Below are positions 6,636 through 14,149 of a stretch of DNA of 33,570 bases, piece by piece (within the stretch, counting starts at the first letter, position 1; each line of letters opens with the position of its first letter). The stretch covers positions 1 to 33,570 of the forward strand of contig JALUUL010000060.1 of assembly GCA_027021385.1 (NCBI GenBank), read 5' to 3'. Source of the DNA: Planctomycetota bacterium (GTDB taxonomy: Bacteria > Planctomycetota > UBA1135 > GCA-002748355). The translations under genes were made by a program, and so were the position numbers. The notes beneath the pieces are model-generated. The model saw only the letters and a list, made by a program, of their open reading frames with translations. It did not search any database and was not told the origin of the DNA.

Positions 6636-7736
6636 TCAACCGAGGGTCCGATCCAGGGTCTCCCGGATCGTCCGGAAGACCTCTTCCGGACGGATCTCTT
6701 CCATGCAGACGTTCGCCGGACAGTGGACGTGCTTGCCCTGGCAGGGGCTGCAGGGAAGGGCTCTTCGGAGGACGACGGCGGGAGATCCGGGGTGCCAGGG
6801 CCCTGTGTAGGACTCCGGGGAGGGTCCGTAGAGGCCGATGACGGGAGTGCCGACGGCCGTCGCGAGGTGAAGGGGGCCAGTATCCCCGGAGACGACGACG
6901 CCTGCCCGGTCGAGAAGGGCCGCGAAGCGCCGGATCGGGAGCCCCGCGACGTGCCGGAACGGCGAACGGACTCCGGCGAGGAGGCGCCGAACCCAGCGGC
7001 TCTCGCCCGGCCCTCCCGAGCTGACGATCACCGGCAAGCCCTCCTTCCCGCAAAGGGCGAGGAGGGCCCTCCAGTGCTCCACGGGCCAGACCCTCCGGCG
7101 GACCCCGCGCCGCAGTCGGAACCCCAGGGTCTCGTCGCACCCGGGGTGGAGGACGATCGGAGTCTCCCCGTCGCCGCAGAACGACCCGGCCTCTTCCCGC
7201 TCGAAGTCGCGGAGCCTGACGCGGATCGGGGGTTCCGCCTCCGGCGGCAGGCCCAGAGGAAGGAACCTGTCCAAGCCCTGACGGACGACGTGGCGCGACC
7301 GATCCCCCGGCGGGTCCTTGGGCGGAGGCCAGAGGAAGGCGCAACCCGCTGCTTTCGCGAATTCCCCGAAGGAAGACCGAGGACGAAGGGGGCAGCAAAG
7401 CTCGATCCCGTCATTCCTGAGGACACGCGCGGCCTCCTTCCCCTTTCGGCCGCGGAGTCTCCCGTCCCGGAAGTCGAGGACCCGGAGGTCGGAGACCGCC
7501 TCGTGGGTTTCGAGAAGGGGTGCCCCCGAAGGATTCGTCAAAAACGTGATCCGCGCGCCGGGATGACGTTTGTGGAAGGCGTCGAGGACCGGAAGGGTGA
7601 ACAGGAGATCCCCGAGCCTCGAGGCCCGGATCATGCAGACCCGGCGGATCCTCCCCTCCTGCAGGGCCTCGAGGATCCGGTCGGGATCGCTCACGGGAAG
7701 GCCGGCCTCCCTCCTCGAGTCTCCGTTCCTCCTCAT
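6636..7736 (-). CDS. Glycosyltransferase family 9 (heptosyltransferase-like)
   Basis: The 366-residue protein has the two-lobed GT-B pattern of family 9 enzymes that add heptose or similar sugars to lipopolysaccharide core. The N-terminal signature is 'RRVCMIRASRLGDLLFTLPV' (about 31-50, with the GD pair). The C-terminal nucleotide-sugar-binding lobe has 'VVVSGDTGPLHLATAVGTPV' and 'GLYGPSPESYTGPW'. The terminal 'CSPCQ...HCPANVCM' cysteine cluster is also common in this family. The donor is likely ADP-heptose, but the acceptor cannot be read from sequence. Besides ATG 7736, an internal GTG at 7694 has a purine-rich GAGGAGGGAGG upstream and could be the true start (352 residues). It is divergent from the M1 peptidase gene with a 129-bp gap. 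Confidence 0.88.
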   Translation of the reverse strand: MRRNGDSRREAGLPVSDPDRILEALQEGRIRRVCMIRASRLGDLLFTLPVLDAFHKRHPGARITFLTNPSGAPLLETHEAVSDLRVLDFRDGRLRGRKGKEAARVLRNDGIELCCPLRPRSSFGEFAKAAGCAFLWPPPKDPPGDRSRHVVRQGLDRFLPLGLPPEAEPPIRVRLRDFEREEAGSFCGDGETPIVLHPGCDETLGFRLRRGVRRRVWPVEHWRALLALCGKEGLPVIVSSGGPGESRWVRRLLAGVRSPFRHVAGLPIRRFAALLDRAGVVVSGDTGPLHLATAVGTPVIGLYGPSPESYTGPWHPGSPAVVLRRALPCSPCQGKHVHCPANVCMEEIRPEEVFRTIRETLDRTLG

Positions 7737-7865
7737 CGCACGTCATTTTCCGCGCCCCCGCCGTTTCCACAAAGGTTTTGCGCAGCGGGGGCTCGACGAC
7801 AACGATCTTCCGCATAGCTTGAGCGGTTTCGTGGAACCGCCCGTCCCCGAGCCCGGGAGGATTCG

Positions 7866-10211
7866 ATGCGTCCCGTTCTTTTCGCGATCCTCGCATGCGT
7901 CCTTTTCCATGGGGATCTCCGGGCGCAGAAGGTCGACAGACGGCGCGTGCGCCTGCCCGCCCGCAGCGCGGACATCGTCCATTATCGGATGCGGGTTCGG
8001 CTCGATCCCGAGCGGAAGTTCCTCTCCGGCACCCAGATGATCCGGTATCGGAATCGGACGGAGGGGACGACGCGGGAACTCCGGTTCCACCTGTATCTGA
8101 ACGCCTTTTCCGGGCCCGATTCGACGCATCTGCGGGAGAGCGCTCCCACGGCCCGGGCCCGATACGAGAGCCCCGAAGAATACGGATGGATCCGCTTCAG
8201 GTCCCTTGGGCTCGCCGGCGGAGAGGGGAAGGGAGGTGCCGATCTCCTGCCCGGGCTCCGTTTCGTCTCCCCGGACGACGGGAATCCGAAGGACCGGACG
8301 GTGGCGGTCGTTCCCCTTCCCGCCCCCTTCGTGCCGGGAGAGGAGATCCGAATCGAAACGGCCTTCGAGGCGAAACTGCCGAAGGCCTTCCGGCGCACCG
8401 GCTGGGGGCCCGGAAACTTCTTCATGGCGGCCCAGTGGTTTCCGAAACTCGGAGTCCTGGAGGATTCCGGGGAGGGGACTTCCTCGTGGAACTGCCACCA
8501 GTTCCATGCCTGGACCGAGTTCTACGCGGACTTCGGAACCTACGAGGTGGTGATCGAGGTCCCGGAAGGCTGGCCGGTCGGCGCAACCGGCCGGGAAACG
8601 AAGATCGAGGTCCTCGGAGACGGATACGCGGCGCACCATTTCCGCCAGGAGGACGTGCACGATTTCGCGTGGGTGACGGACCCCGATTACGCCGTGCACG
8701 GGTTCCTCTTCGAGGGGGCGAAGCACGAGGACCCGAAGTTCCGGCGTCTTTACGAGAAGGCTCTAGGTTACGACGCGAAGGAGTGCAGGCTCACGGACGT
8801 CAGGGTGCGTCTCCTCCTGCATCCCGAACACGACACCCCGGCCCAGCGGGAGCGGCACCGCCGCGCGGTCTTCGAGGCGCTCGCCTTTTTCGGGAACCGG
8901 TTCGGGCGCTACCCCTACGAGACCTTGACCGTCGTCGACCCGGTCTTCGACGCGAAGACGGGACGAAACCTGGGCGGGGGGATGGAATACCCGACTCTGA
9001 TAACCTGCGGGACCCCCTACATCCTCCATCCCCGACAGCTCGCCCCCGAAGGGGTGACGATCCACGAGTTCGGGCACCAGTTCTGGTACGGCCTCTCCGG
9101 GAACAACGAGTTCGAAGCCTCCTACCTGGACGAGGGATGGAACTCCTATTCGGAAGGCCGGTGCCAGGATCTGGCCTACGCGGAATCCGACCCGGGCGGC
9201 CTTGCCGGGGATCCCCTCCACGTCCAGAGAGTCGGCTTCTGGCCGGTAGAGGGAAGGAACCTGAACCGGATCCGAGGGGCGGGGCCGCCGGGGCTCGCGG
9301 CCCTGACGAGATTCGAGCGGCTGCCGCTCGAGAAGTGGCTCCCCGAGAAGTGGAGCCGCGCCCTCGAGAGGATCGGCCTGAAGGGGACGCTCCTTCCTCC
9401 GGCCAAGGAGAATCCCGCCCTCGCCTACCTTCGGGAGCTTCCGGGGCTGACCTGGCTGCACGATCTTCCGTACCGCAGCCTCTACGCGGACCGGGCCGGC
9501 TTCCTCGCGGATCCGGATAAGGACCCAATGATCCGTCTCGCGTGGCGGTATTTCGACCGCTCGAGCTACCGCGTGAACTCCTATTCGAAACCCTCGACGA
9601 TCCTGGCAACCCTGGAGCGCATGATGGGGAGGGATCGGTGGTGGCCCTTCCTCAGGCGTTTCCATGCCCAGGCCCGGTTCGCCCACCCGACCTTCGAGGA
9701 CTTCCTCGCGTTGCTCGAGGAGATGGGAGGACCGGAAATCGCCTCCTTCGCGCGGGAAGCGGCGACGACGACGAAGGCCCTCGATTACGGGATTCGAAAG
9801 GTCGAGCGGATTCCGGATCTCGAAGGGAGGCCCCAGGGCGTCGAGGTCGTCGTCGGGCGGTTCGGAGAGATCCGGGTCCCGGTCACGATCCGGTTCGTTT
9901 TCGAAGGCCTCTCCGGGGCCCCCGTCTCGCGGGAAGTCCTGTGGGAAGCGGAGAAACAGGGGTCCTGGGAGCGTTGGAGGATCCTTCCGGAGGAAGAGGC
10001 GGAGAAGGGACGCCTCATCGGGGTCTACGTCGATCCGCCCCGCTCCGATCTCGAACCCTCGATCGGTCCCGCGGGGATCTACGTCCTCGATCGCAACCTC
10101 CTGAACAACGCATGGAGGGCCGACCCGGATCGAAGCGCCTCGAACCGGATCGCCCTGCGGGCGCTCCTCTGGGTCCAGTCGGTCCTCTCCTTCTTCGGAG
10201 CGATGGGGTGA
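7866..10211 (+). CDS. Secreted M1-family zinc metallopeptidase
   Basis: The 781-residue protein begins with a Sec signal peptide (about 1-20, FAILACVLF ... LRAQ). The gluzincin active site is complete: HEFGH at 400-404, then 18 residues, then Glu423 (in LDEGW), which gives HExxH-x18-E. Upstream, GGGMEYP at 370-376 takes the place of the GAMEN substrate-binding loop of aminopeptidases. The N-terminal 350 residues match the beta-rich saddle domain of M1 enzymes ('LNAFSG', 'WFPKLGV'). A segment of about 110 residues (about 435-545) between the active site and the helical domain looks like an insertion. The C-terminus ends in a short hydrophobic stretch. GGGAGG at 7855-7860 supports the ATG. It probably trims peptides in the periplasm or outside the cell. 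It overlaps the downstream gene by 4 bp. Confidence 0.88.
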   Translation: MRPVLFAILACVLFHGDLRAQKVDRRRVRLPARSADIVHYRMRVRLDPERKFLSGTQMIRYRNRTEGTTRELRFHLYLNAFSGPDSTHLRESAPTARARYESPEEYGWIRFRSLGLAGGEGKGGADLLPGLRFVSPDDGNPKDRTVAVVPLPAPFVPGEEIRIETAFEAKLPKAFRRTGWGPGNFFMAAQWFPKLGVLEDSGEGTSSWNCHQFHAWTEFYADFGTYEVVIEVPEGWPVGATGRETKIEVLGDGYAAHHFRQEDVHDFAWVTDPDYAVHGFLFEGAKHEDPKFRRLYEKALGYDAKECRLTDVRVRLLLHPEHDTPAQRERHRRAVFEALAFFGNRFGRYPYETLTVVDPVFDAKTGRNLGGGMEYPTLITCGTPYILHPRQLAPEGVTIHEFGHQFWYGLSGNNEFEASYLDEGWNSYSEGRCQDLAYAESDPGGLAGDPLHVQRVGFWPVEGRNLNRIRGAGPPGLAALTRFERLPLEKWLPEKWSRALERIGLKGTLLPPAKENPALAYLRELPGLTWLHDLPYRSLYADRAGFLADPDKDPMIRLAWRYFDRSSYRVNSYSKPSTILATLERMMGRDRWWPFLRRFHAQARFAHPTFEDFLALLEEMGGPEIASFAREAATTTKALDYGIRKVERIPDLEGRPQGVEVVVGRFGEIRVPVTIRFVFEGLSGAPVSREVLWEAEKQGSWERWRILPEEEAEKGRLIGVYVDPPRSDLEPSIGPAGIYVLDRNLLNNAWRADPDRSASNRIALRALLWVQSVLSFFGAMG

Positions 10212-11182
10212 AGGCGATGGCGGAATCCAGGAACGACATCGAGGGGTTCGGACTTCTCGGAGGTTTCCGGGCGGGGTTCTCCTCGATCGCCCGCGTGCTG
10301 CGCCGGCCCTCGATCCCCGTCTTCGTTTGGCTCGCCTTCCTCGGGCTCGAAGCCGCCCTGGTCCTTCCTGCTTGGGAGGCGACCGCCGCGGCCCTCGACC
10401 GCAACCCCCTGGCCTCGGGGCGCGATCTCTCCTTCCTGCTCGACGACCTGATCCGACGGGTCCCCTCGGTCGTCGTGGAACTCCGAGCCTCTCCGCTCGT
10501 CGCGATGCTTCTCTCTACCTTCTTCGCGGGCGGTGCAGTACTCGATCTCGGTCTTCGAGGGCGCAGGCCTCGGGTGCTCCAGGGCTTCCTCGCGGATTCG
10601 GGGAGGGCCTTCCCCGCCTCCTTCCGTTGCTTCCTCGTCTTCCTCCTCTCGATCCTTTGCTGGAGTTGGTTCGTGGGCCTGGCTCGGGGATTGCTCCCGG
10701 AAGCCGCGCGGGCGGGGCGAGACGAAGCAGCCGCCTTCGCCGGGAACCTCGCGGTCATGGGGATCTGGCTCGGAGGTTTCGGCCTTCTTTGGATCCTCCG
10801 CCGGTTGGCCCTCGCCCGCATGCTCCTCGAGGACCGCCGGAGCGCTCTCCTCTCGTGGTTCGCGGCCTTGTGGCTCCTGTTGCGCCGTTTCCCCACGATC
10901 CTGGCGGGTTATTCCGGGCTTTTCCTCGTCTGGGGAATCGGCGTGACGATCACGACCCTGGCCGTCGGGCGCTTCCTGGCGGGGGACCGGTTCCTTCCTG
11001 CCCTCCTCGTCGGGCAGGCGGGGGCGATCCTCCAGAAGATCTGCCTTCTCGCCTCCTTCGTTCACGCGGGGAATGTCTGGGCCGTAGACCGTAGGGCGCG
11101 GGGCGAGGATTCCGAACCCCTCGTCCGAGTCGACCCCGCCTGTCCCCCCGAGGGTGGGGGGAGCCCCGTGATCCAACTCTAA
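10208..11182 (+). CDS. Polytopic membrane protein of unknown function
   Basis: The 324-residue integral membrane protein has about six hydrophobic helices, for example 'PVFVWLAFLGLEAALVL' near 38-54, a Gly/Ala-rich helix near 100, 'CFLVFLLSILCWSWFVGL' near 145, 'MGIWLGGFGLLWIL' near 185, and two more towards the C-terminus. I do not recognise a family motif. Its organisation recalls DUF-type proteins with an amphipathic N-terminus and evenly spaced helices. GTG 10208 overlaps the peptidase stop (GTGA) and has GGAG 7 nt upstream; ATG 10217 is an alternative. The tight coupling suggests it works with the M1 peptidase or helps envelope protein handling. The final 30 residues are polar and cytoplasmic-like. 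Confidence 0.75.
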   Translation: MKAMAESRNDIEGFGLLGGFRAGFSSIARVLRRPSIPVFVWLAFLGLEAALVLPAWEATAAALDRNPLASGRDLSFLLDDLIRRVPSVVVELRASPLVAMLLSTFFAGGAVLDLGLRGRRPRVLQGFLADSGRAFPASFRCFLVFLLSILCWSWFVGLARGLLPEAARAGRDEAAAFAGNLAVMGIWLGGFGLLWILRRLALARMLLEDRRSALLSWFAALWLLLRRFPTILAGYSGLFLVWGIGVTITTLAVGRFLAGDRFLPALLVGQAGAILQKICLLASFVHAGNVWAVDRRARGEDSEPLVRVDPACPPEGGGSPVIQL

Positions 11183-11200
11183 AACCTCGAGGATTCCGTC

Positions 11201-12694
11201 ATGCGTACTTCGAATCTCGTCCTGTTCCCTCTACTCCTTCTCCTGGCGGCCCAGGGCGCACCCTCCGGGGGAGGAACGGGAGGGGAGGGTCGCACGGCGG
11301 GGAGCGTCCGCGGAGCCGGGCGGGGGCCTGTGGGCGGAGGAGGAGGGGACGACCCGTTCTTCCGGAAGGGAGTCAGGGCTTCCCGACCCCCGAAACCCCC
11401 TCTCTCCCATTTCGCGGCTCTTCGGAAGGAACTGCGCGGGCGTTGTGGGAACGGCGTCATCCTCGTGCGGGGCGCGGTCACCCGGACGGACTACCTGGCC
11501 TTCTGCCAGAACCAGAGCTTCTACTATCTGACCGGGATCAATGAGCCGAACTGCGACCTACTGATGATCCCCGGAACGGGGGAGGAGATCCTTTTCGTCC
11601 CTCCCTCGAATCGCTTCACGGCGGAGTGGGAGGGGGAGGGCCTGAAGCCGGGGAAGGAGGGGGAGCGGGAGACCGGGATCCGGACGGTCCGGGCCGGGTC
11701 GTCCCGGATCCTGTTGCGGGAACTCGCGGCGGCGCTCGAGCGATGCGGGGACGAGAAGCGCATCTGGGTCGAGTTCGCGCCAGAGGCCGTCGGTCCCGAG
11801 GGGCAGGATCAGCTCCGCCGGGCGACGACGGCCTGGAGGAAGGACCCCCTGGACGGAAGGCGTCACCGCAACGAGGCCCTGGTCGACGCCCTGCGGAAGA
11901 GATTTCCGGAAGCCGAGGTCCGGAATCTGACCCCCCATCTGAACGACATGCGGATGATCAAGCGGGAGGCGGAGATCCCGGTTCTGGAATACGCCGCACG
12001 GCTCGCCTGCCTCGGGATTGCGGAGGCGATGAAAGCGGTCCGGCCGGGCCAGATGGAATGGGAGGTCGCCGCGGTCGCGGACTACGTCTTCCGCAGACAC
12101 GGGGCCTGGGGACAGGCCTACCAGCCGATCGTCGGGGCCGGCCCGAACGGCTGCATCCTCCACTATTGGAGGATGAACTCCGAGGTGAAGAAGGGGCAGC
12201 TCATCGTCATGGACTTCGCGCCGATCGTCGGGGGTTACGCGGCCGACGTGACCCGGACCTTCCCGGTCGGAGGGAAGTTCGGGAAGAAGGAGCGGCAGGT
12301 CGTTCTCGACGTATGGAACGCTCAGCGGGAGATCCTCAAGGTCATCCGCCCGGGGGTGAGCTTCGGAAAGCTGGACGCGGTGGGCCGCCGGTATCTTCGC
12401 GCCCGGGGGTATGAACCGAGGATCCATATCAAGCACGGACCCAGTCACCATCTCGGCATGGCCGTTCACGACGTCGGGGGACGGAATCCCTGGATCCTCC
12501 GGAAGGGGATGTACATCACCGTCGAACCCGGGGTCTACCTCGCGAAGGAGGGGATCGGCTGCCGGATCGAGGACGACGTTCTCGTGACCGAGGACGGGTA
12601 CCGCCTCCTGTCGGTCGGATGTCCTTCCCATCCCGACGAGATCGAGGCCCTGATGAAGCGGTCCGGGATGGCGGAGGTCCCCACCGGGCGTTGA
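11201..12694 (+). CDS. Exported M24 aminopeptidase P (Xaa-Pro aminopeptidase)
   Basis: The 497-residue enzyme would release an N-terminal residue followed by proline, using a dinuclear metal site. It has a signal peptide (NLVLFPLLLLLAAQGAP, about 5-20), a Gly-rich linker (about 22-50), an aminopeptidase-P N-terminal domain (about 68-240, including 'FYYLTGINEPNCDLLMIP') and a pita-bread M24 domain (about 255-490). All metal ligands are visible: Asp338 and Asp349 (MDFA...ADVTRTF, the usual 11 apart), His416 (SHHLGMAVHD), Glu442 (VEPGVY) and Glu457 (RIEDD). Length is slightly above the family norm because of the linker and signal. It starts 18 bp after the membrane protein gene, so it belongs with the M1 peptidase in a probable peptide-degrading operon. 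Confidence 0.92.
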   Translation: MRTSNLVLFPLLLLLAAQGAPSGGGTGGEGRTAGSVRGAGRGPVGGGGGDDPFFRKGVRASRPPKPPLSHFAALRKELRGRCGNGVILVRGAVTRTDYLAFCQNQSFYYLTGINEPNCDLLMIPGTGEEILFVPPSNRFTAEWEGEGLKPGKEGERETGIRTVRAGSSRILLRELAAALERCGDEKRIWVEFAPEAVGPEGQDQLRRATTAWRKDPLDGRRHRNEALVDALRKRFPEAEVRNLTPHLNDMRMIKREAEIPVLEYAARLACLGIAEAMKAVRPGQMEWEVAAVADYVFRRHGAWGQAYQPIVGAGPNGCILHYWRMNSEVKKGQLIVMDFAPIVGGYAADVTRTFPVGGKFGKKERQVVLDVWNAQREILKVIRPGVSFGKLDAVGRRYLRARGYEPRIHIKHGPSHHLGMAVHDVGGRNPWILRKGMYITVEPGVYLAKEGIGCRIEDDVLVTEDGYRLLSVGCPSHPDEIEALMKRSGMAEVPTGR

Positions 12695-13028
12695 AGGGAA
12701 GGCGGGGCGCGTGCTCCCTGTCGTCATCTTGGACAGGGGGGGCGGCTCGGGGGCGGGGGCGCTCCGCTGGCACCGGGGCTTCGCCGATGTCAGGCCGATT
12801 CCTCCGCAAGTCGCTCAAGAAAGGGGGGTTGGGTTCCGTTGATGATGTCGTCTCCGAGCCGGACCTTCCGGTCGGGGACCGCCGTGGCGGGTCAGAGTTC
12901 GCCGACTTCGATCCTTTGCCTGCAGAGCTCGCCACGGCTCTTTTTCTGTACCCCTCCTCCTGCTAGCGTCCTCCGCCCGTGACGGGGCCGCACAGGTCCC
13001 CGCGACCGCGAACAGGATGGAGAACCAC
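12695..13028 (+). other. Intergenic region before prfB
   Basis: I see no coding frame with convincing codon use in this 334-bp gap. It holds a terminator-like hairpin at 12716-12738 just after the aminopeptidase gene. A pyrimidine-rich stretch near 12941-12962 (CTTTTTCTGT...TGCTAGCGT) may contain the prfB promoter, but the -35 match is poor. No RNA gene was recognised. Confidence 0.4.
12716..12738 (+). terminator. Terminator-like hairpin after aminopeptidase P
   Basis: CCCTGTC (12716-12722) pairs perfectly with GACAGGG (12732-12738) around a 9-nt loop, 22 bp after the stop. It is followed by a G-rich run instead of T residues, so it is only terminator-like. Confidence 0.4.
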
Positions 13029-14133
13029 ATGGCTCTGGGCGATTTCAAGGACCGCTTCGGAACGGCGTCCGCCAGGCTTTCCCAGCTCAAGGTGAGTCTT
13101 TGACTACGATTCCCACCGCAAGGAGCTGATTGAGAGCGAGGAGGCCATGTCCAGCCCGGGTTTCTGGGACGACCAGGAGAGAGCGGGGAAGGTCGTCAAG
13201 GATCAGAAGCGGGCGCGGGCCGTCGTCGAGCCCCTCGATAAGGCGCAGGCCATGCTCGAGGACGCTGAGGTCCTGATCGAACTCGGAGAGGAGGACGAGG
13301 AGGCCGTCACGGAGGACCTCGAGAAGGCCCTCGCGGATCTCGAGGAGGCCCTGGATCGAGCGGAGTTCCAGCTCATGCTCGGGGGGGAACACGATTTCCG
13401 CAACGCGATCCTCAACATCCAGGCGGGCGCCGGGGGGGTGGACGCCTGCGACTGGGCGCAGATGCTCCTGCGGATGTACCTTCGCTGGGCGGAAAGGATG
13501 GAGTTCTCTTGCCAGGAGATCGATTTCCAGGCGGCCGAGGAGGCGGGGCTGAAATCGGCGTCGATCCTCGTCAAGGGGCTCTACGCCTACGGTTACCTGA
13601 AGGCGGAGCAGGGGGTGCACCGCCTGGTCCGCATATCTCCCTTCGACGCGAACGCCCGCAGGCAGACGAGTTTTGCCTCGGTCGAGGTCGTCCCGGAGTT
13701 CGACGAGGACGTCCAGATCGAGGTCCTCGACAAGGATCTGAAGATCGACACATTCCGGGCCAGTGGAGCCGGGGGGCAGCACGTCAACAAGACCGACTCG
13801 GCGGTCCGGATGACGCACCTGCCGACGGGGGTCGTCGTCTCCTGTCAGAACGAACGCAGTCAGCACAAAAACCGGGCGACGGCTCTCAAATTGCTGAAAG
13901 CCAAGCTGTTCCAGCTCGAACTCGCGAAACGGGAGGAGGCCCTGAAGGCCTTCTACGGGGATCGCGGGGCGATTGCCTGGGGGAATCAGATCCGGAGCTA
14001 CGTGCTGCACCCCTACCAGATGGTCAAGGATTTGAGGACCGGTCACGAGACCGGGAACACGCAAGCCGTCCTCGACGGCGATTTGATGGGCTTCATGGAA
14101 GCCTGGCTCAAGGGTGTGAAACGCGGCAAGTAG
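13029..14133 (+). CDS. prfB: Peptide chain release factor 2, with programmed +1 frameshift
   Basis: RF2 recognises UGA and UAA stop codons and triggers hydrolysis of peptidyl-tRNA. The gene is read in two frames. ATG 13029 (GGAG at 13019-13022, 6-nt spacing) encodes 24 codons ending LKVSL, then an in-frame TGA at 13101-13103. A +1 shift continues with DYDSHRKEL, matching the position and flank of the E. coli site (LRGYL-stop-DYD). The joined product is 367 residues, the normal RF2 size. The anticodon-mimic tripeptide SPF (in VRISPFDANARR) identifies RF2, as opposed to RF1 (PxT), and the catalytic GGQ lies in GAGGQHVNKT. The frameshift makes synthesis self-regulating, since low RF2 lets ribosomes slip past the stop. 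It lies 16 bp before purH. Confidence 0.97.
13091..13104 (+). promoter_or_regulatory. prfB: RF2 programmed +1 frameshift site
   Basis: The site reads AAGGTGAGTCTTTGAC (from 13089), with slippery CTT at 13098-13100 and stop TGA followed by C. The widespread version is AGGGGGTATCTTTGAC. Here the internal Shine-Dalgarno is AGGTGA, which pairs with the other half of the anti-Shine-Dalgarno sequence. CTTTGAC itself is intact. Confidence 0.93.
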
Positions 14134-14149
14134 CCGCGGGAGGAAGAGG

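Noticed and set aside
7895..9520. 541-codon plus-strand frame inside the M1 peptidase gene
   Set aside because: Out-of-frame reading of the peptidase, with an Arg/Gly/Pro-rich product and no ribosome-binding site.
11558..12727. 389-codon minus-strand frame opposite aminopeptidase P
   Set aside because: Shadow of a gene with all five metal ligands in place; no features of its own.
13101..13103. In-frame TGA near the start of prfB as a disabling mutation
   Set aside because: It is the programmed frameshift stop of RF2, with CTTTGAC and the DYD continuation conserved.
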